Shown piece by piece: positions 29,393 to 37,989 of a stretch of 64,000 bases of DNA; position 1 is the first letter of the stretch, and the number at the start of each line of letters is the position of its first letter. Both the position numbers and the translations under genes were made by a program. A model generated the notes under the pieces. That model was given only the letters and a program-made list of their open reading frames with translations, was not told the DNA's origin and did not search any database. Origin of the DNA: Paraeggerthella hongkongensis (GTDB taxonomy: Bacteria > Actinomycetota > Coriobacteriia > Coriobacteriales > Eggerthellaceae); contig NZ_PPTQ01000011.1 in NCBI RefSeq assembly GCF_003340345.1, positions 50,180-114,179 on the forward strand, given 5' to 3'.

Positions 29393-30604
29393 ATGCCGAA
29401 CGTTATAGATGTTGCGCAGCGGATTGTCGACCGGCCGCCACTGGCGGTGCTGACGAGCGGACGCTGCCTTTCCGAGCGCGACCTGCACGCCAGTTGCACG
29501 ACCTGCGCTGACGCTTGCCCCACAGGAGCAGCACGCGTGGAAGCGGGAACCTGCGGCGCCAGGGAATACGAATCCATCAGCAAAGACGCCGCTTCCGGCC
29601 CGCGCATCGATCTGCAAAGCTGTGCGTACTGCGGGGCGTGCGTGACCGCCTGCCCCGTTGATGCGCTGATCGCAATCTCCCCGCACGATGACGACACGCT
29701 GCTCGCAGCGTGCGCAGCGGCGGGATCCGCCGCCCGCGAGCAAGCCCAAGCAGAGCAGCGTGCAGCGTGCGAATACGGCGAAGCGGACGATCCGCCGTTC
29801 GCCCCAAACCCCGCAACGATGGGATTCGCCTGCGTGCGCAGCGCAAAGAACCTGGGGCTCGACGTCGAGCGCACCCTGATTCTGCCTTGCTTGGCCTGGG
29901 TGGACGCTGCGCTCATCCTGCATGCCGCATGCGCTGGTGCACAGCGCGTTTTCCTTCTGAGCGCTCCTTGCGCCTCCTGCGAACATCGTCAGGCCGTGGC
30001 GCGGCTTCCCCAGGCCGCCCTGGAAGCCCAGCGCATCGCCCATACTTGGGGCATCGATCTAACAGCATGCGCATGCGAGGAAGCCGAAAGCCTGGCGGAC
30101 GCACAGAGCCCCGCCGGGCAGCTTTCGCGACGCGATCTGCTTTCGCAGGCGCGCTCGACGTTGGCAGATGCGGCAGCCGAAGCGCTGCCAACCCCTGTAA
30201 AATCGCTGGTCAACCCGCACCTCACCGCAACGGACCCCGAACCCGATCGCCGACGTTGGCAGTTGCTCGACGACCTGCACGGCTTCGGGCTGCCCGCCAA
30301 CAACCCCATTGTGCCGCGCAACCTTGCACCGCGCTTGAGCATCGACGTCGACCACTGCTCGGGATGCACGCTGTGCGCCCAGTTCTGCCCTACCGGCGCG
30401 CTGCGCAAGGCCGGCAAGGCGACGGGCGGCGGCACGGTGCTCGAATTCGACGCTCCCCTTTGCCGCGATTGCGGGGTCTGCGCCGAAACTTGCCGCTACG
30501 GTGCGCTATCATGCGAGGAAACCCTAACGGCAACCGAGCTGTTCGCGCTCGAGCCGCATCGGATCATCGTCCCGAAAAGACGCGTACTGCCAAGCCGCCG
30601 CTGA
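29393..30604 (+). CDS. Fe-S protein with ferredoxin domains at both ends
   Basis: A 403-residue cytoplasmic protein. The N-terminal part has two cysteine groups (Cys35, Cys38 and Cys42; Cys77, Cys80, Cys83 and Cys87) and the C-terminal part has two more (CSGCTLCAQFC and CRDCGVCAETC). The central 200 residues contain scattered cysteines including CASC. It resembles uncharacterised four-cluster electron-transfer proteins found near molybdenum enzymes. It could shuttle electrons or help mature a metalloenzyme. AAGGGGG sets the start. It lies 48 bp after the LuxR gene, which probably shares its transcript or controls it. Confidence 0.8.
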   Translation: MPNVIDVAQRIVDRPPLAVLTSGRCLSERDLHASCTTCADACPTGAARVEAGTCGAREYESISKDAASGPRIDLQSCAYCGACVTACPVDALIAISPHDDDTLLAACAAAGSAAREQAQAEQRAACEYGEADDPPFAPNPATMGFACVRSAKNLGLDVERTLILPCLAWVDAALILHAACAGAQRVFLLSAPCASCEHRQAVARLPQAALEAQRIAHTWGIDLTACACEEAESLADAQSPAGQLSRRDLLSQARSTLADAAAEALPTPVKSLVNPHLTATDPEPDRRRWQLLDDLHGFGLPANNPIVPRNLAPRLSIDVDHCSGCTLCAQFCPTGALRKAGKATGGGTVLEFDAPLCRDCGVCAETCRYGALSCEETLTATELFALEPHRIIVPKRRVLPSRR

Positions 30605-30662
30605 ACCGCGGAACGGGCAAAGCCGTGCGCCCTCCCAGCAAGAAAGGACCCGAACGCACGCC

Positions 30663-31733
30663 ATGCTTCATTTCGACAGCGATTACATGGAGGGGGCTCA
30701 CCCGGCCATCCTCGAACGTCTTGCAGCCACCAACCTCGACCAAACGCCCGGCTACGGCACCGACGACTACTGCGCAACGGCGCGGGACCTGGTGCGAACC
30801 GCCTGCAACGCACCCGAAGCATCGGTGCACTTCCTGGTTGGGGGCACGCAGACGAACGCGGTGGCGCTCGACCAGCTGCTGCGCCCCTGGGAAGGCGTGA
30901 TCTCGGCCGACACCGGGCACATCCACACGCATGAAGCAGGCGCCGTGGAAGCCTGCGGCCACAAGGTGCTCGCGCTGCCGCACCACAACGGCAAGCTGCA
31001 TGCCAACGACGTGCGCAACCTGTGCGAGACGTACTGGAACGACGCCAACCACGAGCACATGGTAGCGCCGGGCGTGGTGTACGTATCGCACCCCACCGAG
31101 TACGGCACGGTGTACGCCTTGCCCGAGCTGGAAGACCTTGCCGCCGTGTGCCACGACTTCGGCATGCGCCTGTTCTTGGACGGCGCGCGCCTGGGCTACG
31201 GGCTGGCCGCCGTTGGATCGGACGTCACCCTGCGCGATATCGCGCGCCTGTGCGACGCGTTCTACATCGGCGGAACTAAGGTGGGAGCGCTGTTCGGAGA
31301 AGCCGTCGTGTTCTCGCGCCCGGCATCCCAGGAGAACCTGGCCGCGTTCGGGCATCCGCTGAACGAGCGCTTCTTCACGCTGGTCAAGAAGCGCGGGGCC
31401 CTGCTGGCGAAGGGGCGCGTGCTGGGCATTCAGTTCGCTACGCTCTTCGAGGAGGACAAGGGCGAGCTTCGCTACGAAGCGATGGGGCGCCACGCCGTCG
31501 ATCTGGCGCAGCGCATCGCCCAAGGATTCCGCAGCAAGGGCTACCAGCTAGCCATCGATTCACCCACGAACCAGCAATTCGTGATCCTCGACGACGCCAC
31601 GCGCGATCGCCTGGCACGCGACGTCTCGTTCGGATTCTGGGAGCGCACGCCCGACGGTCGCACCGTCGTTCGCTTCGCAACCAGCTGGGCAACCAAGCCC
31701 GAAGCCGTAGACCAGCTGCTGGAACTGCTGTAA
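30663..31733 (+). CDS. Threonine aldolase-like PLP enzyme
   Basis: A 356-residue fold-type I PLP enzyme of the L-threonine aldolase / beta-eliminating lyase family, which cleaves L-allo-threonine or L-threonine to glycine and acetaldehyde. The cofactor lysine is Lys206 in GGTKVGALFGE, and DGARLGYGL at 173-181 carries the Asp that pairs with the pyridine nitrogen. HEAGAVE at 90-96 stacks on the ring. GAAAGGACCC precedes the ATG. The next gene on the plus strand is far away, and a strong hairpin follows. Confidence 0.9.
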   Translation: MLHFDSDYMEGAHPAILERLAATNLDQTPGYGTDDYCATARDLVRTACNAPEASVHFLVGGTQTNAVALDQLLRPWEGVISADTGHIHTHEAGAVEACGHKVLALPHHNGKLHANDVRNLCETYWNDANHEHMVAPGVVYVSHPTEYGTVYALPELEDLAAVCHDFGMRLFLDGARLGYGLAAVGSDVTLRDIARLCDAFYIGGTKVGALFGEAVVFSRPASQENLAAFGHPLNERFFTLVKKRGALLAKGRVLGIQFATLFEEDKGELRYEAMGRHAVDLAQRIAQGFRSKGYQLAIDSPTNQQFVILDDATRDRLARDVSFGFWERTPDGRTVVRFATSWATKPEAVDQLLELL

Positions 31734-31737
31734 GAAA

Positions 31738-31777
31738 GGGGGCGCTCCGAGACGAATCCTCGCCCCGGAGCGCCCCC
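31738..31777. terminator. Hairpin between convergent aldolase and aminotransferase genes
   Basis: The 12-bp GGGGGCGCTCCG arm (31738-31749) pairs with 31766-31777 around a 16-base loop. There is no T-run. It lies immediately after the aldolase stop. Confidence 0.85.
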
Positions 31778-31896
31778 CCTGAAGATCGGAAGACGAAGCA
31801 AGCGCCGCTGCGCTTCGATGCCAACGGAACGCGACGGCGTTCGCCAGCATCGAAAAACCCGGCACGCCGAAGCTTCGCCAAGCGGCACGACAGGTC

Positions 31897-33081
31897 CTAG
31901 TCGCGATATGACTCCATGAGCGCCTTGAACGCCGGCATGCTGTTCACGATGGTTTCGCGTGCGATGCAGTAGCTGATGCGCACCCAGCCGCCCACGCCGA
32001 AGCTGTCGGACGGCACGATCAGCAGCTCGTGCTCCTTGGCGCGGTCGCTGAACGCCTGCGCATCGTCTTCCAGCGCGCGCACCCACAGGTAGAACGCGCC
32101 CTGCGGCTCCACGTATTCGTAGCCCAGCGCGCTCAGGCCGTCGGTCAGAAGCTTGCGATTCTCGGCATACGCCTCCACGTCGCTCGGCTGGTCCACGCAT
32201 GCGGCAATCACGCGCTGGAACAGCACCGGAGCGCAAATGTAGCCGAGCGCGCGACCCGCCCCGGCCACGGCGGCGAACACACGGTCCGCGTCGTCCATGG
32301 CGTCGGACACGAACACGTAGCCAATGCGCTCGCCCGGAAGCGAAAGCGACTTCGAGTACGAATAGCACACAATGGTGCGCGCGTACAAAGACGGCACGTA
32401 GGGGACCTCGATGCCCTCGTAGACGATTTCGCGGTAGGGCTCGTCGCTGATCAGGAACAGCTCGCGACCCAGTTCAGCTTCTTTCTCGGTCAGGAGCTTC
32501 GCAAGCGCCTCCAGGTTCGCGCGCGAGTACACGGCGCCCACGGGGTTGTTCGGCGTGTTGATGATAACGGCGCTGGTCTTGGGGCCGATGGCCGCCGCCA
32601 AGGCATCGATGTCAAGCTGAAAATCGGGCACGTGTGCGGGAACCTCTACGCACGTGCAGCCAGCCGTTTCGATCCACACCTTGTATTCCGGGAAGAAGGG
32701 GCTGATCACGATAACCTCGTCACCCGGCTGCGTGACGGCCGACAGGGATATGGCGATGGAGGCCGCCGCGCCCACGGTCATGTAAATGTGCTCAGCCGAA
32801 GCGGGCACGTCGAAGCGGCGGCGGATGCTCTCGGCGATGGTGGCGCGCACTTCGGGCACGCCGGCGGCAGGCGAGTAGCCATGAAGCGACACGGCTGGCT
32901 GATCGAGCAGTTCGAGCGCAGCCTGCTTCACCGCGTCGGGCGCGGGGACGCTCGGGTTTCCAATGCTGAAGTCGAACACGTTGTCGGCGCCGATCTCAGC
33001 CTTGCGCACCAGCCCGTACGCGAACAGCTCGCGAATCGCCGACGGCTCGTTCCCCAGCCCGTACATCCTCTCGTTCACCAT
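31897..33081 (-). CDS. Class I/II pyridoxal-phosphate aminotransferase
   Basis: A 394-residue fold-type I aminotransferase. Motifs seen are NTPNNPVGAVYS from residue 175, DEP at 213-215, and the cofactor lysine Lys244 in SYSKSLSLPGERIGY, plus a C-terminal Arg in VRISYC for the substrate carboxylate. The family is used for aspartate, tyrosine and branched or aromatic amino acids; substrate is not predictable. The start chosen is the ATG 10 bases after AAGGGAAG. It stands alone on the minus strand. Confidence 0.9.
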   Translation of the reverse strand: MVNERMYGLGNEPSAIRELFAYGLVRKAEIGADNVFDFSIGNPSVPAPDAVKQAALELLDQPAVSLHGYSPAAGVPEVRATIAESIRRRFDVPASAEHIYMTVGAAASIAISLSAVTQPGDEVIVISPFFPEYKVWIETAGCTCVEVPAHVPDFQLDIDALAAAIGPKTSAVIINTPNNPVGAVYSRANLEALAKLLTEKEAELGRELFLISDEPYREIVYEGIEVPYVPSLYARTIVCYSYSKSLSLPGERIGYVFVSDAMDDADRVFAAVAGAGRALGYICAPVLFQRVIAACVDQPSDVEAYAENRKLLTDGLSALGYEYVEPQGAFYLWVRALEDDAQAFSDRAKEHELLIVPSDSFGVGGWVRISYCIARETIVNSMPAFKALMESYRD

Positions 33082-33372
33082 GACGTCATCACTTCCCTTG
33101 TCTCGCATTGTTTTCGGACAAGAGTAGCACAACGTCATGCGCGCGAGGCGTCTTCGCACGCAAACGGCAGGTCATCGATGCGCGGAGCTTCACGTGCAAA
33201 CCGGCTGCACTGCATTCACGCTCGAAAAGCAGCCTTCCTCCAACAGCGCCGCTTTCGCTTTCGCAACCAAACCAGCCCTGAAACAAGTCCGACCGTTCCG
33301 GCGGCAATCCGAAACGCGCTTGCGAGCGATGCGCGCTTTCGCATCCGATGAAGTCGTGTCACACTAACGCGT

Positions 33373-34293
33373 ATGAAATCTTCGTACGTGAAACTCATCG
33401 CCTCGCTGATCCTATTCGGCTCGAACGGCATCATTGCCGCCCACATCACGCTGCCAAGCGATGCCATCGTTTTGCTGCGCACCCTTATAGGGAGCGCTTT
33501 GATGGTGTGCGTCCTGATTGCCGCCCGACGCTTGCCCGCCTGCTTGCCCAAAGGAGCCGACCTTCTGCATCTGGCAGCGTCAGGCGCAGCCATGGGTGCA
33601 AGCTGGATTTTTCTGTACGAGGCGTATCGCCTGGTAGGCGTTGGAATCTCGTCGCTCGCCTATTACTGCGCTCCCATTATGGTAATGATACTTTCCCCGT
33701 TTCTCTTCAAGGAACGGCTTACGTTTTCCAACGTGGTAGGATTCTGCACCGTGCTTGTTGGAGCCGTCTTGGTGAACGCGCAAACGCTTGACGGCGGCGG
33801 TTCCGCTTGGGGCATGTTCTGCGGATGGATGTCGGCTATCATGCACGCCGCCATGGTGATCTTCAGCAAGAAAGCCGACCGCGTGGACGGCGTCGCAAGC
33901 TCCGCCCTTCAACTGGTGACCAGCTTCTTTCTTGTGCTTTTGTTCATGGCTTGGAAAGGCGATCTGGGATTTCGCATAGCACCCGATGAATGGGGTTGGA
34001 TTCTTACGTTGGGCTTGATCAACACAGGGCTCGGGTGCTACCTGTACTTTTCTTCTTTCGGCGGCGTTTCCGCGCAAACCGTAGCGGTGCTGGGCTACCT
34101 CGAGCCGCTTTCTGCCGTGATTCTAGCCGCCGCCTTGCTGCACGAATCGCTCGCGCCCATCCAGGTTGTCGGCGGTGCGCTCATCTTGGGAGGCGCGCTG
34201 TTCAGCGAAAGCTTCGCACGCGCTCGGCTCAAGTCGCGTCCCTCAATCACCCGCGCTGCCCCGGCTCTTCGAAAGCCGCCTCGCCAAGGCTGA
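33373..34293 (+). CDS. EamA-family (DMT) transporter
   Basis: A 306-residue membrane protein with ten helices arranged as two EamA repeats, typical of drug/metabolite exporters. The conserved Pro/Glu features are seen in SYYCAPIMVMILSPFLFKERL-like and YLEPLSAVILAAALLHESL regions. It would export amino acids or similar small molecules across the membrane. Its 3' end overlaps the 3' end of the convergent unknown gene by 47 bp, an unusual tail-to-tail overlap. Confidence 0.88.
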   Translation: MKSSYVKLIASLILFGSNGIIAAHITLPSDAIVLLRTLIGSALMVCVLIAARRLPACLPKGADLLHLAASGAAMGASWIFLYEAYRLVGVGISSLAYYCAPIMVMILSPFLFKERLTFSNVVGFCTVLVGAVLVNAQTLDGGGSAWGMFCGWMSAIMHAAMVIFSKKADRVDGVASSALQLVTSFFLVLLFMAWKGDLGFRIAPDEWGWILTLGLINTGLGCYLYFSSFGGVSAQTVAVLGYLEPLSAVILAAALLHESLAPIQVVGGALILGGALFSESFARARLKSRPSITRAAPALRKPPRQG

Positions 34294-35545
34294 CGATCTT
34301 TTCACGCAGCTCCGGGCATGCTTGGAACACGAACGCTCGTCCCCGCTGCTCCCGTACAAGGTACCGCTTCTGCTCAAGCTCCAGAAAATCGCCCCGAGCC
34401 GTTGCATACGCCACACGAAACGTACGCTGATGAGGCCCGATGCGCAACAGGGCGTCGGGTTCTTTGCACAAGGTCGCAAGAATGGAGCGCTGACGGTAAT
34501 TCAAATCGGCGCCGAACATGCGGCCGATCAGGTCGCTAAGCCGCTGGAACTGCTCGACCGACGCTTCCAGTTTGTCAAGCTCCGCTAAGTACAGCTTGAC
34601 GTACGTGGAGAAATAGGACGTGAAATCGAAACCGAACCCGTAATCGACCGACCAGTTGGTAAACAGCGCTTTCATGCGCGGCGTGTTCAACTCCCCGAAG
34701 GGGTAGTATCCCACGGGAAGCCAGCTCAGCACCGGATAGCCCCACTTGATGGCCATGATGTTCCTGAGCAAAACGCCCACCAGCGAGTTCAGGCAGGGAA
34801 ACACGTCGAAGTTCCAAAAGAACCAGGACACGTTGATTATGCGCAGCACGGGACCGAACCGGAACTCGTCGTCGTCAAGCCGGGCGCGGCGGCATACGGC
34901 GTCGATCGCGGCTGCCGAGGTGGGCGGCGCAATGCGTTCGTCGAGCGGGCACACTTCGCCCCTGCGCGGCACGTTGCGAACGTCGACCCCTTCGGTTAAT
35001 CGATAGTACAGCGTTTCGACCAGTCCGTACGTGATATCGCGCTCGGCAAGCAGGTCGGCGTCGCTGCTCACTTCAAAGTAGTTGCTGATCACACGGTCAA
35101 GATCACTGCGCAGCGGACCGCCTAGGAATATCTCGTGTATCCGATCGTCGGATACCTGCGCGCCCTCCGTTTCCAGAACCCGAGCAAGCGTGCGCTCGAT
35201 GTAGCGCGTGACAAACGGAGATCCTTTCAAGGACGCAAGCGCCTTGTCCAGCGGAAAGCCCGCCATGCACCGCATCTCCAACATCTTCGAGTCGAAGGCC
35301 ATGGCGCTTGTGGTTATGAACCAGCAATCGGCCTCGCGATACGGATCGTCGGGAACGAATATGGCAACCTGCTTGCGAATGGCAGTCAAGATCAACCAAA
35401 TCTCGTCTTTCGTGTACCCCTCCGGGAGCTCGTATTGATCGAGATCTTCGAACAGCAGCAACCCTCTGTCGATAACGCTGCGCAGTCGATAGAAGCATTC
35501 GTTGTTCATAAGCTCTACGATATCCTCAGTCGCGCATCGTCCCAT
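34247..35545 (-). CDS. Unknown protein with Fic-like fold but no catalytic motif (tentative)
   Basis: A 432-residue soluble protein with a clear start (GGAGGCGGC then ATG). No signal or membrane helix. The region around 235-320 (WNFDVFPCLNSLVGVLL, then GYPVLSWLPV) resembles the helices after the Fic motif, and the C-terminal 70 residues look like the winged helix found at the end of many Fic proteins. The AMP-transfer motif HPFxxGNGR is replaced by DVFPCLNSL, so it would be catalytically dead. This reading is by eye; it may instead be a new family. It faces the candidate ncRNA across a repeat-rich promoter region. Confidence 0.5.
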   Translation of the reverse strand: MGRCATEDIVELMNNECFYRLRSVIDRGLLLFEDLDQYELPEGYTKDEIWLILTAIRKQVAIFVPDDPYREADCWFITTSAMAFDSKMLEMRCMAGFPLDKALASLKGSPFVTRYIERTLARVLETEGAQVSDDRIHEIFLGGPLRSDLDRVISNYFEVSSDADLLAERDITYGLVETLYYRLTEGVDVRNVPRRGEVCPLDERIAPPTSAAAIDAVCRRARLDDDEFRFGPVLRIINVSWFFWNFDVFPCLNSLVGVLLRNIMAIKWGYPVLSWLPVGYYPFGELNTPRMKALFTNWSVDYGFGFDFTSYFSTYVKLYLAELDKLEASVEQFQRLSDLIGRMFGADLNYRQRSILATLCKEPDALLRIGPHQRTFRVAYATARGDFLELEQKRYLVREQRGRAFVFQACPELREKIVSLGEAAFEEPGQRG

Positions 35546-35586
35546 GCCGCCTCCATCCGGTTGCTATCAACTTGAAGCAACTATAC

Positions 35587-35631
35587 TATCAATTATCAAT
35601 ATAGTAAGTATCAATTTCTTATATATTGATA
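35587..35631. promoter_or_regulatory. TATCAAT heptamer cluster
   Basis: Direct TATCAAT copies are at 35587-35593, 35594-35600 and 35609-35615, and the inverted ATTGATA is at 35625-35631. The inverted copy includes the -35 hexamer of the ncRNA promoter. ATTATCAATATA and TATATTGATAAT form a 12-bp perfect inverted repeat in the same stretch. It looks like a multi-site operator or an AT-rich enhancer. Confidence 0.55.
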
Positions 35632-35654
35632 ATCAGTAGCCAAGGAACTATAGT
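35626..35654 (+). promoter_or_regulatory. Strong sigma-70-type promoter of candidate ncRNA
   Basis: TTGATA at 35626-35631 and TATAGT at 35649-35654 are separated by exactly 17 bp. Each hexamer differs from consensus by one or two bases. The expected start of transcription is near 35661, the first base of the P1 helix of the RNA. Confidence 0.75.
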
Positions 35655-35660
35655 ATATGT

Positions 35661-35813
35661 AAGGCGGGAACGTTGGAAACACCCATTCGTTGCCGTTGGC
35701 ACCTCCTTGTATGGGCTGTTTTCATAAATTCCAGCCTGAGCGGATCCGCGACAATCCGCGCTCCAAGAAGCCCCGCCTTTAAACAGGACCCTTGCCAGGG
35801 TCCTGTTCTTTTT
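35661..35813 (+). ncRNA. Candidate structured small RNA, about 150 nt
   Basis: A short transcript unit with its own promoter and terminator but no open frame of note. The 5' end AAGGCGGG (35661-35668) pairs perfectly with CCCGCCTT (35772-35779), followed inside by TTGGA/TCCAA (35673-35677 with 35762-35766), a CCCAT/ATGGG hairpin (35682-35715) and a GCGGAT/ATCCGC hairpin (35740-35759). An 11-bp terminator stem and T5 tail end it. The closed multi-branch layout is unlike a coding leader, and no plus-strand gene follows for several kilobases. It does not carry the SRP RNA signature and is too short for tmRNA or RNase P. A 6S-like RNA is possible but not shown. Confidence 0.6.
35782..35813 (+). 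terminator. Intrinsic terminator of the candidate ncRNA
   Basis: AACAGGACCCT pairs perfectly with AGGGTCCTGTT around TGCC and is followed by CTTTTT. No plus-strand gene ends upstream, which is why a separate RNA is inferred. Confidence 0.93.
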
Positions 35814-36311
35814 GGCAGCACGTCTCTTCGCCGTTGGACCCCATTGGCATACGTTTGACCGCACCCGAGAGAAGGTTTGGCCCAGAACGCGTGCCGTCTT
35901 GGTCGAATATCAGAGTGGGGTTTTCGCAAGTTGAATTCCGGTTTGCGCGCCTTGCGAGAAGGCTGCCTAAATCGCACCCGGTCAACTTGATGTCGCTTGA
36001 TTCCGATTTGGCGCTCCTCAAGCGCAAGGCCCTCTAGCAAACAGCATTTGACCAAGCGAGAAGCTTTTCGCCGCAAAACCGATTCCGCCGAACGCAGGCG
36101 AGCGGCGGGCGTGCGAAGCGGATATGGGAGCGGGTTTGCACGGGGAGCGGATCCGTGCGGAGGAGCGGGTTCGTGTGGGAACGCCGCGCATCCGAGCGCA
36201 GGCCGGCCCACCCCGGAAAACCGCCCGTTCATGGCCTGCGTCAACTGGCGAACGACCGACGCGGCCCTCGACCATGCGCCGACGGCAATTTAGCAGCGGA
36301 CATGCCTCCAC

Positions 36312-36413
36312 TTGGCACGAAATCGCGGGCCTGCGTTCTCTAAAACGCACCTTAAATAATAGACTGGTTCACTAGAGTTTTCCCACCTGCTCTTCTGATG
36401 CAAGTGCTCAAAA
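36312..36413. repeat. Dispersed repeat, copy A
   Basis: The 29-bp motif at 36312-36340 matches 46922-46948 with a few differences, and 18 bp at 36396-36413 are the exact reverse complement of TTTTGAGCACTTGCATCA at 46975-46992. The two pieces recur together in both gaps, so they are one element, rearranged between copies. Confidence 0.7.
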
Positions 36414-36458
36414 TTATGCGAGCGCGGAAGCCTTCATGGAGCGCAGAGCCGCGATTTT

Positions 36459-36528
36459 GGGGCACGTTTGGGGGAGGCATGCCTCGGGGCACGTTTTTTT
36501 TGGGGGAGGCATGCCTCGGGGCACGTTT
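36459..36528. repeat. G-rich direct repeats with AGGCATGCCT palindromes
   Basis: A 27-bp sequence is repeated at 36470-36496 and 36502-36528; each copy contains the palindrome AGGCATGCCT and ends in GGGGCACGTTT, which also occurs once before at 36459. A run of eight T and five G separates the copies. The function is unknown. Confidence 0.8.
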
Positions 36529-36766
36529 AGGGGCACGCCTCGGAAGCGCTCCGCACATGTCCCGGGGCGCGTTCCAGGCACGCGCCCCCCCCAAACGTTT
36601 CGGGTTCTTGGGCTCCCAGCAAAAGCGCCGCCCACACGGACGGCGCTTGAAACACGATGCAACCCATCACGCACGCAACCCAGCGCGCACGGCCCCAACC
36701 TGCAAGCCCCAAGCGCGCGCCGAAGCAGCAACGCCCGAGCCGTCGCACGCTCAAGCCCAAGCAAGT

Positions 36767-37210
36767 CTAGTCTTGCTTGACCACCAAAACGTCGCAACGC
36801 ATGTTGCGAATCAGGAACGTGGACACGCTGCCCACGAACACGTACTTGATGTTGGACAGGCCGCGTTCTCCGCATATAACCAGATCGGGGTCTGCCGGCT
36901 CGATCAGCTGCTTCGCCAGCGTGTCGGTAATGCGTCCCGCGCGCACGGTCAAATCAATCGATGGGATGTTCTCGTTCGCCTGGGCCTCTGCCAGCAAATC
37001 GGCCAAATCAGCCTCGATGCGCTTCTTGCCCTCAACGCACAGCGCCTCGAAGTCAACGCCCGAAGCCTCATACGGAACCGAATCGATAACATGACCGAAC
37101 ATCAGATCGGCGTGGTTGTCCGCCGCGAGCGCTATTGCACGCTGGGCCACTGCCTCCTGCGTCGACGCCCCGTCGAGCGCCGCAAAAATACGCGTGTACC
37201 GCTGTGCCAT
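36767..37210 (-). CDS. Universal stress protein (UspA family)
   Basis: A 147-residue cytoplasmic protein with the UspA nucleotide-binding fold. The ATP signature G-x2-G-x9-G-(S/T) is present as GERGLSNIKYVFVGSVS near 114-130, so this is an ATP-binding Usp. The N-terminal ALDGAS motif and the terminal DVLVV strand are typical. Such proteins promote survival under growth arrest or stress; the partner is unknown. It is a single gene, preceded by the TauE-like gene on the same strand with a 60-bp gap. Confidence 0.92.
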   Translation of the reverse strand: MAQRYTRIFAALDGASTQEAVAQRAIALAADNHADLMFGHVIDSVPYEASGVDFEALCVEGKKRIEADLADLLAEAQANENIPSIDLTVRAGRITDTLAKQLIEPADPDLVICGERGLSNIKYVFVGSVSTFLIRNMRCDVLVVKQD

Positions 37211-37273
37211 GACCGCTCCTTCCCTACTGTTGCCGTGCCTTTATTGTAACCCAATTCCAACTCGGCGGCGAAA

Positions 37274-37987
37274 CTACGAAGTTATCAGGAGGATGACACC
37301 TATGCACAGCAGCATGACGTACGTAAGCTTGAGAAACTTTTCCTGGCTGATTTTCTTTTGCAGCTTGTTGCCCAAGAAGGTGGCGAGCACGGCCAACGGG
37401 ATGCACAGCACGATAATCTGCAACACGTCCCCGGTGAAATTCCCCTGTTGAAACGCAATGCCAGCATAGATGAGATTGAGGATCGTCCACGTAGCCGAAA
37501 GCGTGATGCGGAACTGCTGACGATCGCGCAGCTTCTGCACGGCGTAGATAACCAGCAGCGCACCGCCCGACACGAACATGCCCTGAATAAGCCCCGCAAG
37601 CGCCAGGATAATCCACAAGGCCCACTCCGGCATGAACTTCTGCTGGGGAACAATCAGGTTCTTCAGGCCGATCGCAATGACAACCACGCCGTATATCTTC
37701 AGCAGCACGTGAAGCGGCATAAGCGTGTCCAGCCAAATGCCCACGAACATGAACACCACCATAACGCCGATGATCTTGCCCAGTTCGCGCCAGTTCACGC
37801 TCTTCAGGTTCAAAACGGTCAGCAACCCGCACGCGAAAAAGCCCATGGCGTTGAGAATCGCCACGGTGGAGTGCAGCCCCAACAGCGTGGTGCCCACCGG
37901 CATCGCGAAGATATTGCCCGCGAATCCCGTAATAGCCTGAACGGTGTAGGCGAAGAAGAACGCCGCCAAGAAGAGCGCTTTTTCCAT
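37274..37987 (-). CDS. TauE/SafE-family membrane transporter
   Basis: A 237-residue membrane protein with about eight helices of the TauE/SafE family, which exports sulfite, sulfoacetate or other organic anions. FVSGGALLVIYAV carries the family Gly-rich motif in the second half. The ATG chosen has a poor ribosome site; a TTG 15 bp upstream follows AAGGA without spacing. It is transcribed away from the 5-oxoprolinase operon with 76 bp between them and may move the same kind of acid. Confidence 0.85.
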   Translation of the reverse strand: MEKALFLAAFFFAYTVQAITGFAGNIFAMPVGTTLLGLHSTVAILNAMGFFACGLLTVLNLKSVNWRELGKIIGVMVVFMFVGIWLDTLMPLHVLLKIYGVVVIAIGLKNLIVPQQKFMPEWALWIILALAGLIQGMFVSGGALLVIYAVQKLRDRQQFRITLSATWTILNLIYAGIAFQQGNFTGDVLQIIVLCIPLAVLATFLGNKLQKKISQEKFLKLTYVMLLCIGVILLITS

Positions 37988-37989
37988 AT

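Larger units (their letters stand above)
35546..36766. other. Gene-free 1.2-kb region with ncRNA and repeats
   Basis: No convincing gene is present between the Fic-like gene and the universal stress protein. The region holds an AT-rich repeat cluster, a promoter, a candidate ncRNA with terminator, one dispersed repeat copy and G-rich direct repeats. Composition changes sharply along it. Confidence 0.65.

Noticed and set aside
35661..35813. Identification of the candidate RNA as SRP RNA
   Set aside because: The conserved GGAA-containing apical helix of SRP RNA is not present.
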